Assembly: GCA_043736515.1 (NCBI GenBank)
Contig: JAYTCK010000020.1
Location: forward strand, 1-28,739
From: MHLP01 sp043736515
GTDB lineage: Bacteria; Patescibacteriota; Minisyncoccia; Phycocordibacterales; UBA6899
Length of the DNA: 28,739 bases
Reading direction: 5' to 3'
The first letter of the stretch is position 1. Every line of letters begins with the position of its first letter. The position numbers were made by a program, and so were the translations under genes. The notes under the pieces are model-generated. The model did no database searches. It saw only the letters and a list, made by a program, of their open reading frames with translations, and was not told where the DNA came from. Of the stretch, positions 1 to 6,020 are shown piece after piece.

Positions 1-199
1 TATGTTGTTCGCTTACCCTTAGCCCATCTTTGCCAATATAGGTGTAGTCCGCCAAAAAATGCACACCACTGTCAGGAACGGCGTATGTTACCGGAGTCAC
101 AGCAATAAACTCGGGAAATGGTTTCCACCACAGATAAGAAAGCGTGAATACATAGATCACGAGAAACGGTTTCAAAAATTTTCCTAAAAATTGTTTCAC
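1..199 (-). CDS. Partial membrane-anchored protein, 5' end only (possibly phospholipase-D-like)
   Basis: An open frame on the minus strand starts at a GTG at 199-197 and runs off the left edge after about 66 codons. The N-terminus (KQFLGKFLKPFLVIYVFTLS) has lysines followed by a hydrophobic stretch, like a signal anchor. The next part reads VHFLADYTYIG and ends near SEQH. From memory, a short segment of this kind precedes the catalytic part of some phospholipase-D-like proteins, but no catalytic HxK motif is inside the window, so the function is only a weak guess. The GTG lies in the left arm of an inverted repeat (198-327) and has no clear Shine-Dalgarno, so the true start may differ. Confidence 0.45.
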   Translation of the reverse strand, partial: MKQFLGKFLKPFLVIYVFTLSYLWWKPFPEFIAVTPVTYAVPDSGVHFLADYTYIGKDGLRVSEQH

Positions 200-327
200 C
201 GGGTAGTAGAATTTCGCATTGCCTTGTTGCGAGCGCGAACAATACGAAATATGTTTATTGCTGATAATTGAATATAGATGTTCATGTTTTTTGACAAACG
301 CAACGATGCGAAATTTCACTACCCGGT
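198..327. repeat. Nested inverted repeat in the intergenic region
   Basis: Arms 198-219 (ACCGGGTAGT...TTTCGCAT) and 306-327 are reverse complements over 22 bp with two mismatches. The inner part of the left arm (211-221, ATTTCGCATTG) also pairs with 240-250 (CAATACGAAAT) with one mismatch, so two exclusive folds are possible. The element fills most of the gap between the edge gene and the CNNM-like gene. It could be a REP/MITE-like element or a regulatory leader structure. Confidence 0.6.
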
Positions 328-433
328 TCATTGATAGTTGCCCACTAATAACTTAGGCACGAACACATAGTTCGGTCATCGTCATACTAATGTCAGTATA
401 CTTGTTTCCTGAACAATCGGGAACATGGATGCA

Positions 434-1447
434 TCATTTTTTCTTCCTTCGACGCTCACTGTCGCGACGGTCACCCTCATCTTCTATTTCTCCCATAATT
501 TCTTCAAGAATATCTTCCATGGTTACGATACCCACAATATCTTCGGGATCACCTTTTTTATGAACAAGATACATATGGGAACGCTCTTTTGTCATGAGCC
601 GAAATACTTCTTCGATATTCTTAGTTTCATCAACCCGAGTTAAGGGTGACGCAAATTTAATAGTAAGCGCTTCGCGATTATCTGAATTGAGCGCGCGCAT
701 AACATCATTGGTATGCACATAGCCAACATATGCCTCCGGATTGCCATCGTACACAGGAAAACGTGAAAAACCTGACTGAGAAACAAAGTAAGCTATTTGC
801 TCTATGGGGACATCACCGCTCAATGTTTCCATTTCGTTTTTCGGTGTCATTACCTCTTTGACGATAATGTCGTCAAAATCAAAAATATTCTCAATCATTT
901 CATGTTCGTAATGGTTGATCTGCCCGTGCTCAAGTCCAAGCTCTGCCATAATACGAATTTCTTCCTCAGAAATGATGTTGGGTGTATGCATGCGCGTATG
1001 TCGTTTGAACCACTGCTCGAGCCAGACAAAAAGGGTGGAAACTGGATAAAGCAAAATATAAAAAAAGTATATGACCGGCGACGTAAATTGTGTCACCCGC
1101 TCCATGTACGTAAATGCAATAGTCTTTGGAAAAATTTCTCCCAAAAGGAGTATGGCTACCGTTGAGACCCCGGTTGCTATACCCGCACTAAACGAATCAA
1201 AATATCCAATTGCAAGCACCGTCGCGAGTGATGCAATACTGAGATTAACGATATTATTGCCCATCAAGATGGTGACGAGAAGACGCTGAGGATCTGACTT
1301 CAGGTTTGCAACAATGTGCGCATTCCGTTTTTTTTGCCGGACCATGAGACGCACTTGGCTTTCGCGAATACTAAAAAGCGATGTCTCGGCCGCTGAAAAC
1401 AATGCGGAAAAAAAGATGAGTACGGTAAAAATAAAAATGTCCGTCAT
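434..1447 (-). CDS. CNNM/HlyC-like membrane protein (DUF21 plus paired CBS domains)
   Basis: This 337-aa protein has the DUF21 transmembrane domain in residues 1-145. It begins FIFTVLIFFSALFSAAETSL, and the segment around residue 103 reads GEIFPKTIA, both typical of the CNNM/CorC family. Two CBS repeats follow at about 195-320 (VMTPKNEMETL; the second ends IVTMEDILEEIMGEIEDE). Family members are linked to magnesium or divalent-cation efflux, with CBS domains sensing nucleotides. The protein stops soon after the CBS pair with a basic tail (RRDSERRRKKK), so the usual C-terminal CorC_HlyC domain is missing. It is the last gene of the mnmA operon, 6 nt after galU. There is no Shine-Dalgarno before the ATG at 1447. 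The MgtC-like gene two positions upstream also points to magnesium handling. Confidence 0.9.
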   Translation of the reverse strand: MTDIFIFTVLIFFSALFSAAETSLFSIRESQVRLMVRQKKRNAHIVANLKSDPQRLLVTILMGNNIVNLSIASLATVLAIGYFDSFSAGIATGVSTVAILLLGEIFPKTIAFTYMERVTQFTSPVIYFFYILLYPVSTLFVWLEQWFKRHTRMHTPNIISEEEIRIMAELGLEHGQINHYEHEMIENIFDFDDIIVKEVMTPKNEMETLSGDVPIEQIAYFVSQSGFSRFPVYDGNPEAYVGYVHTNDVMRALNSDNREALTIKFASPLTRVDETKNIEEVFRLMTKERSHMYLVHKKGDPEDIVGIVTMEDILEEIMGEIEDEGDRRDSERRRKKK

Positions 1448-1453
1448 AATAGG

Positions 1454-2332
1454 CTAGAGTGCTAGGCTTTTGAGATAGGCCCGGAACTCTCCACCAATAT
1501 CCTCGCGCAGGAGTGCATAATCAACTGTAGCCTTGAGGTAATTAAGAGGATCCCCAGTGGTGAGCCACTTCCCGTCCATAACTTCCTCCACCATAAATCG
1601 GCCTCCCTGGTGGACATATTCACTAATAGCATCAGTTACCCAAAGCTCACCGCCCTTTCCAAGCTTTGTATTTTTGAGTATCGAAACTATTTCAGGCGTG
1701 AGCACCATGCGTCCAAATTGTGCAAGCTGTGACGGTGCTTTCTCAACTGATGGCTTTTCAACAACAAACTCCATTTCTCTCGTACGAGGCTTTAGTTTGA
1801 CGATGCCGTAGCGATCAACCAAATGCTTGGGGACTTTTTGTACTCCAATAACCGGAGAGCCGTTCTGCTCATAGTTTTCAATAAGTTTTTTTGTAAATGG
1901 AGTTTTGGAAAGCACCAAATCATCACCCCATGCAAATACGAACGGTTCATCACGAAGCAAATTTGCTGCAGAAAGTATTGGGGTACCATTCCCATAAGGA
2001 CCTTTCTGCCTTACATAAATGAAATTAGCCATTGATGAGATGCGCTGAATGTCATGGAGTAGCTTCAGCTTCCCTGCTGCCTCAAGCGAATGTTCAAGTT
2101 CAATTGAGCGATCAAAATGATCTTCGAGGGTTTTTTTATCCCATTTTGTTACAAGGATGATGTCTTCAATTCCTGATGCGACCATTTCTTCTACAACATA
2201 CTGCACAATGGGCTTGTCCACGATCGGGAGCATCTCTTTGGGTTGGGCTTTTGTGGCGGGTAAAAAACGCGTACCGCTGCCGGCTACCGCGATAACCGCT
2301 ATGCGAACCTTTTTTTTCTTTGTCTTGGTCAT
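1454..2332 (-). CDS. galU: UTP--glucose-1-phosphate uridylyltransferase
   Basis: This 292-aa protein makes UDP-glucose from UTP and glucose-1-phosphate, feeding glycan and envelope synthesis in the cytoplasm. The nucleotide-binding signature sits at residues 17-36 (AGSGTRFLPATKAQPKEMLP), followed by IVDKPIVQYVVEE. The WGDDLV motif holds the metal-binding aspartate, and VEKP and GGELWVTDAI segments follow as in bacterial GalU. Length matches the family (about 290 aa). It lies 6 nt after the MgtC-like gene and 6 nt before the CNNM-like gene, within one operon. The N-terminus is lysine-rich (TKTKKKKVR). The first glycine motif has S (AGSGT) where AGLGT or AGYGT is common, a conservative change. 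Confidence 0.95.
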   Translation of the reverse strand: MTKTKKKKVRIAVIAVAGSGTRFLPATKAQPKEMLPIVDKPIVQYVVEEMVASGIEDIILVTKWDKKTLEDHFDRSIELEHSLEAAGKLKLLHDIQRISSMANFIYVRQKGPYGNGTPILSAANLLRDEPFVFAWGDDLVLSKTPFTKKLIENYEQNGSPVIGVQKVPKHLVDRYGIVKLKPRTREMEFVVEKPSVEKAPSQLAQFGRMVLTPEIVSILKNTKLGKGGELWVTDAISEYVHQGGRFMVEEVMDGKWLTTGDPLNYLKATVDYALLREDIGGEFRAYLKSLAL

Positions 2333-2338
2333 ATAATT

Positions 2339-2857
2339 TTAAGACTCTTCATCTTCGTGATGCTGGCGAGGCCTCCGTGCGCTTTCTATAAAACCTTCTT
2401 CAAGATCAGTACGCGCAGTACGGACGAAACGCTCTTCGACATACCACAGTACCTCAAAGATAAACAAGACAATGAATGTAACAAAAGATGCAATCGCATA
2501 AAGGCCGTAACCGCATGCAACACCGATACCGGCAACAACCCAAAGGCCAGCTGCGGTAGTGAGCCCTGTTAAGAGTTGACGTTGTACATAGATGACCCCA
2601 GCACCCAAAAATCCAATACCGACAACAACCTGAGATGCGACACGCAACGGGTCAAAAACAAAAGTTTCCGCGTAATTAGATGAAACAACTCCCGCTATGA
2701 TAACAAAAAGGGCCGCACCAAGAGACACGAGTGCGTAGGTGCGCATCCCCGCACGTTTACCGACGCGCGAACGTTCTGCTCCGACAAGTAGGCCCATCAA
2801 TACCGCAAACGAAAGGCGTGCGATGAGTTCCCAATCCGATACGGCAAACATATCCAT
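2339..2857 (-). CDS. MgtC/SapB-family membrane protein
   Basis: This 172-aa protein has four to five hydrophobic segments and the MgtC/SapB signatures: VGAERSRVGKRAGMRTYALV (about 25-44), GIGFLGAGVIY (80-90) and GLTTAAGLWVVAGIGVACGY (98-117). The family modulates magnesium homeostasis and, in pathogens, F1Fo ATP synthase; here the exact role is unknown. The charged tail after residue 145 (EGFIESARRPRQHHEDEES) lacks the extra C-terminal ACT-like domain of true MgtC. It lies 8 nt after the endonuclease-like gene, and a TATAAT box 7 nt before its ATG suggests an additional internal promoter. Together with the CNNM-like gene it forms a possible magnesium pair in this operon. Confidence 0.9.
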   Translation of the reverse strand: MDMFAVSDWELIARLSFAVLMGLLVGAERSRVGKRAGMRTYALVSLGAALFVIIAGVVSSNYAETFVFDPLRVASQVVVGIGFLGAGVIYVQRQLLTGLTTAAGLWVVAGIGVACGYGLYAIASFVTFIVLFIFEVLWYVEERFVRTARTDLEEGFIESARRPRQHHEDEES

Positions 2858-2864
2858 GTTAAAG

Positions 2865-2893
2865 ATTATACATCCTTACTTATATCCTGTGAA
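2865..2893 (-). promoter_or_regulatory. Internal promoter for the MgtC-like gene
   Basis: A TTCACA -35 (2893-2888), 17-nt spacer and perfect TATAAT -10 (2870-2865) lie on the minus strand inside the end of the upstream gene; the -10 overlaps its stop codon. Only 7 nt separate the -10 from the ATG at 2857, so a transcript from here would be leaderless or nearly so. Confidence 0.6.
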
Positions 2894-3759
2894 ATGAGGT
2901 TGAGAGGGGAATATTTGTTTACTGGGCACAGCTGCCTGCCTTCTTCAATGACTGTGGAAATGTGAGATTTGCCCATCCCTATGGCAAAGAGCGGCTCTGG
3001 ATTATCCAAAATATCATTGCAAAGCACAACACCTGATTGTAGCAAGGCGGTTTTTTGATTAGTTGAGAGTGTCGTCAAGCTGGTGATGGGGTGAGTTTGT
3101 GTTTCCTGGATAATATCCTGAAGCGTACGTCCTTTTGGATAATTCCATCCGGTGAGGGCGAGATCAGCACATGCTGCGTATTGAATGGCTTGTGACGTAA
3201 AGCTGGTGTTGGTAATAAGCCAGGCGCGAGTGAAGACGTTGATACCCGCAGCACTTTCTTCAAGGCGTTTTTGAATATCCTGAAATCGTGCATGTACATA
3301 CAACGCCACCTTTACGTCTGATTTTATTTCGGAGGAATTATGATACTTCGCCTCAACCAAAATACGTTCTCCGCTTTTCTCAGCAACAACATCAACTTCG
3401 TGTTCAACGCATTTTCCTTGCACGATGACCCCCACTTGCGTACGAAAACCCTGCGCTTTTAATATCTCGGCAATAAATTTTTCAAATGGAAATCCCGAGG
3501 GCCCCAGTTGCATGATGGCCTTTTTTAGACTGTATTGTGCCGCAACAGGACGACTGTGATCCTTGAGAAGTTGAAACGCATGGGTATAAATTGCATGCGT
3601 ACTGATACCGTCCCGCAGGTCCTTTTCGACGTGGCGAATAATTTCCTCCGCCATTGCCTCAGTTGCACGCGCCGCTCGAAGAGAGCGCCTGAGTTTCTCC
3701 TCGTCCCATAATTCACGCTCTCCGCTTGCTTTGGTAATGGTTATTGCCTCTCCACTCAT
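2866..3759 (-). CDS. ATP-cone domain fused to Mrr-like PD-(D/E)XK endonuclease
   Basis: This 297-aa protein begins with an ATP-cone (about residues 5-88: ITKASGERELWDEEKLRRSL, later AAQYSLKKAIMQLGPSG), the nucleotide-sensing module known from NrdR and ribonucleotide reductases. A restriction-endonuclease-like fold follows (about 92-210) with catalytic-type residues D123, E136 and K138 in EVDVVAE...ILVEAKYH, and an Mrr-like LITNTSFTSQAIQYA segment. The C-terminal 80 residues include an LxSGVVLCNDIL-type helical part. The start at 3759 is chosen because its ATG overlaps the TGA of the previous gene (ATGA); a longer reading to 3813 would overlap that gene by 58 nt. It has no methyltransferase or specificity partner nearby, so a classical restriction role is unproven. 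DNA repair or nucleotide-gated cleavage is possible. Confidence 0.85.
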   Translation of the reverse strand: MSGEAITITKASGERELWDEEKLRRSLRAARATEAMAEEIIRHVEKDLRDGISTHAIYTHAFQLLKDHSRPVAAQYSLKKAIMQLGPSGFPFEKFIAEILKAQGFRTQVGVIVQGKCVEHEVDVVAEKSGERILVEAKYHNSSEIKSDVKVALYVHARFQDIQKRLEESAAGINVFTRAWLITNTSFTSQAIQYAACADLALTGWNYPKGRTLQDIIQETQTHPITSLTTLSTNQKTALLQSGVVLCNDILDNPEPLFAIGMGKSHISTVIEEGRQLCPVNKYSPLNLISQDISKDV

Positions 3760-4223
3760 TTTTGTAAAATATTTTTCGGATTCGTGGTAATGTTTCCCCG
3801 TAATTCTACCCACTGAGTTTCTTTAATTTCAATAGGCATCTCTACGCCATTTAATGTAAGAGTAACTTTCATGTCCTCTGGACCGTCTACGACAAGCTGA
3901 AATGGATACCGTGTCGCTATTTTTGCACAAAGACGTTGTTCGAGCATGCGGTCGCTGCTGTTAAGGATGATAGCAAATTTGGATCGATCATATGGGTCGC
4001 CGCCGTTTTCGTTCAGCCGAAGATCGTAGCAAGAATGTGCCAATTTGATGTCCCCAGTAAAGCGATGTATTCCTGAATCATAGGAATGAGTAACTACCAC
4101 CGTACTTGTGCCCTGCATTCCGAGCGACAAAGGTGCGCCCACGTTATTTTCAAGCTGACCAAAAATAAACCACAGCCCAAGAGTAGAAAAAATTACGACT
4201 CCAAAAATTACATATTTAATCAT
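3756..4223 (-). CDS. Hypothetical membrane-anchored protein
   Basis: This 155-aa protein is not recognised. Residues 2-22 (IKYVIFGVVIFSTLGLWFIF) form a single N-terminal membrane anchor. The rest looks like an extracytoplasmic beta-rich domain: TSTVVVTHSYDSG, then HRFTGDIKLAHSCYDLRL, with two cysteines (in SCYDL and RLCAKI) that could form a disulfide, and an N-rich tail. The FKBP gene 6 nt upstream has the same anchor layout, so both may work on the outer face of the membrane. Its TGA overlaps the start of the endonuclease-like gene, which implies translational coupling. Confidence 0.75.
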   Translation of the reverse strand: MIKYVIFGVVIFSTLGLWFIFGQLENNVGAPLSLGMQGTSTVVVTHSYDSGIHRFTGDIKLAHSCYDLRLNENGGDPYDRSKFAIILNSSDRMLEQRLCAKIATRYPFQLVVDGPEDMKVTLTLNGVEMPIEIKETQWVELRGNITTNPKNILQK

Positions 4224-4229
4224 AAAGTG

Positions 4230-4715
4230 CTATTCAATGGCGAGTAGTTCGACGTCAAATATCAGAGTGGCGCCCCCGGGAATTACCCCCGGAAAACCCG
4301 CTTCGCCGTAAGCCAATTGAGAAGGAATAGTAAGCTCTCTTTTTTCTCCCACCTTCATGCCCAAGAGTCCGATTTCCCAGCCCGGGATAACCTCACCTTT
4401 TCCCAAAGTAAGTTTAAATGGCTCACCGCGAGGAATACTTGAGTCAAATATTGTCCCATCGGTTAGTTTGCCAGTATATGCAACACTGATACGCTCTCCG
4501 TTTTGCGCTGCTTTTCCTGTGCCTTCGGTAATTACTCTTATGCTGAGTTGTGCTTCTTGTTTTTGCATTTGAGAGAGTGCGTTAGTTGTAATATCTTCTC
4601 TGTCTTTAGTTTGGTCGTCAACTTGCGGTGCGGGTTCTGGTAATAAAAAATAAACCAACGCTGCAACCGCGATTAATACAAAAATAATGATGTAATCTTT
4701 GTATGCTTTAATCAT
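4230..4715 (-). CDS. Membrane-anchored FKBP-type peptidyl-prolyl cis-trans isomerase
   Basis: This 161-aa protein has one transmembrane anchor at residues 8-25 (YIIIFVLIAVAALVYFLLPE) and then an FKBP domain at about 70-161. Core FKBP motifs are visible: VAYTGKLTDGTIFDSS, GEVIPGWEIGLLGMKVGEKR, IPSQLAYGE and IPGGATLIFDVELL. It should catalyse proline isomerisation in proteins folding outside the cytoplasmic membrane. The 30 residues between anchor and domain are polar and probably a linker. It is 8 nt after mnmA and 6 nt before an anchored hypothetical protein. A perfect TATAAT lies 7 nt before the ATG, so it may also have its own leaderless transcript. Confidence 0.95.
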   Translation of the reverse strand: MIKAYKDYIIIFVLIAVAALVYFLLPEPAPQVDDQTKDREDITTNALSQMQKQEAQLSIRVITEGTGKAAQNGERISVAYTGKLTDGTIFDSSIPRGEPFKLTLGKGEVIPGWEIGLLGMKVGEKRELTIPSQLAYGEAGFPGVIPGGATLIFDVELLAIE

Positions 4716-4722
4716 AGTACTA

Positions 4723-4728
4723 ATTATA
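4723..4728 (-). promoter_or_regulatory. Putative -10 box of an internal promoter before the FKBP gene
   Basis: A perfect TATAAT on the minus strand (4728-4723) ends 7 nt before the ATG at 4715 and overlaps the mnmA 3' end. No convincing -35 is seen 16-18 nt further up, so the call rests on the hexamer and on the same spacing at other genes. Confidence 0.4.
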
Positions 4729-5845
4729 TATTATCTATGACTCCCCCGCCAAGACATTCGTCACCATCGTAAAAAACAATGGACTGACCGGCTGAGATTC
4801 CCTCTACCTCTTCCTTAAAATCCACAGTTAGTCTGCCGGCATTTTTGTCTTCGGTAAGAATTACGGGATAGAGAGCGCCTCGATAACGAATCCTCGCCGT
4901 GATAACATTCCTATCTGAAATTTGAAATTGTGGAGAAATAAAGCTGTATGAAGAAACCGCAATTTTCAAATGAGCACTTTGTGCCTCTCCGAGTTTGCGA
5001 TGAGCGACAACTAGTGTATTTTTTTTGATATCTTTTGCAATCACAAAATATGGTGCTTCATCCACAACAGTCTTCGAAGTCGTAAATCCATGTCGCTGTC
5101 CGATGGTATAGAGTAGTGCGCCCTCGTGTTGCCCGATGAGTAGTCCATCTTCGCTCAGAACCTCACCTTTCTCAGTTTTTAGGTAATGTTTGAGGAATTC
5201 TGCCATGTCAACCGGACCCATAAAACATAAACCTTGACTGTCTTTTTTCTCCGCATTCGGTAATCCAAATTTGTGCGCAAGTGTACGTACCTCACTCTTT
5301 ACCATCTGCCCCACCGGAAAAAGCGTGTGAGCTAATTGCTCTTGTGTCAAAGTCCAAAGAAAATACGACTGATCTTTTTCATTGTCGACACCTGTACGTA
5401 GCCGCAATTCATTCGTACTCTTGTCGACTCGCGCATAGTGCCCTGTAGCAATAAAATGTGCTCCATTTTTTTTTGCGAATTCAAGAAAGGCGCCAAACTT
5501 CACGTGCTTATTACACATGACATCTGGATTAGGGACTCTCCCCATTTCGTATTCACTGATCATATAGTCAACAACGCCTTCCTTGTATTCCTTTTCAAGA
5601 TCAAGCGTGAGAAACGGGATACCAAGATGTGCCGCAGCCCGCATTGCCTCACGCTTCTCTTCGCGCCACGTACACGGCAAAAAATCCGCCTGCCAGACCT
5701 TAATAAAGACTCCGATGACCTCATAGCCCTCTTGTTGAAGTAGAGCGGCAGAAACAGAAGAATCTACTCCTCCGGAGAGCCCGACAAATACCTTCTTTTT
5801 AGGCTGGCTTTGTGCCTGCGTATGAATATTTAAAATCTGTTCCAT
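4724..5845 (-). CDS. mnmA: tRNA-specific 2-thiouridylase
   Basis: This 373-aa enzyme adds sulfur to U34 of tRNA Lys, Glu and Gln. The PP-loop SGGVDSS lies at residues 24-30. The catalytic cysteine is C111 (NPDVMCNKHVKFG) and the second, persulfide-forming cysteine is C207 (GLCFMG). ATGHYAR and KDQSYFLW motifs are present, and the C-terminal beta domain ends YDGDECLGGGVI, so it looks complete. A 15-residue N-terminal extension precedes the usual start region. It is the first gene of the seven-gene minus-strand operon. A good promoter lies 22 nt upstream. GGATGAAAC before the ATG is at most a weak Shine-Dalgarno. Confidence 0.97.
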   Translation of the reverse strand: MEQILNIHTQAQSQPKKKVFVGLSGGVDSSVSAALLQQEGYEVIGVFIKVWQADFLPCTWREEKREAMRAAAHLGIPFLTLDLEKEYKEGVVDYMISEYEMGRVPNPDVMCNKHVKFGAFLEFAKKNGAHFIATGHYARVDKSTNELRLRTGVDNEKDQSYFLWTLTQEQLAHTLFPVGQMVKSEVRTLAHKFGLPNAEKKDSQGLCFMGPVDMAEFLKHYLKTEKGEVLSEDGLLIGQHEGALLYTIGQRHGFTTSKTVVDEAPYFVIAKDIKKNTLVVAHRKLGEAQSAHLKIAVSSYSFISPQFQISDRNVITARIRYRGALYPVILTEDKNAGRLTVDFKEEVEGISAGQSIVFYDGDECLGGGVIDNI

Positions 5846-5867
5846 GTTTCATCCATAACGGATTTTT

Positions 5868-5896
5868 GTTATAACTTTTTCCACACATTCTGTCTA
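5868..5896 (-). promoter_or_regulatory. Promoter of the mnmA operon
   Basis: TAGACA (-35, 5896-5891), a 17-nt spacer and TATAAC (-10, 5873-5868) match the sigma-70 consensus at 5/6 positions each. The expected start near 5861 leaves a leader of about 16 nt. Confidence 0.75.
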
Positions 5897-5949
5897 ACAC
5901 CATAGCGGAAAAAGGAGAGATTATCTTTTACAGTCATTCGGCGTACACC

Positions 5950-5982
5950 CCAACAAAACCTATGGACTATACGTTTTGTTAG
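5950..5982. other. Stem-loop between smc and mnmA
   Basis: CCAACAAAAC (5950-5959) pairs with GTTTTGTTAG (5973-5982) around a 13-nt loop, a 10-bp stem with one G-U pair when read as minus-strand RNA. It lies about 40 nt after the smc stop. No U-run follows, so it is not a standard intrinsic terminator; it could be a 3' end stabiliser for smc mRNA. I see no gene in 5897-6020. Confidence 0.5.
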
Positions 5983-6020
5983 ACCGATGATCTAATGTCT
6001 GTGTTGGGACACCCAAATAA

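Noticed and set aside
3760..3813. Longer N-terminus for the ATP-cone/endonuclease
   Set aside because: It would overlap the upstream gene by 58 nt and add residues outside the ATP-cone; the ATGA start is preferred.
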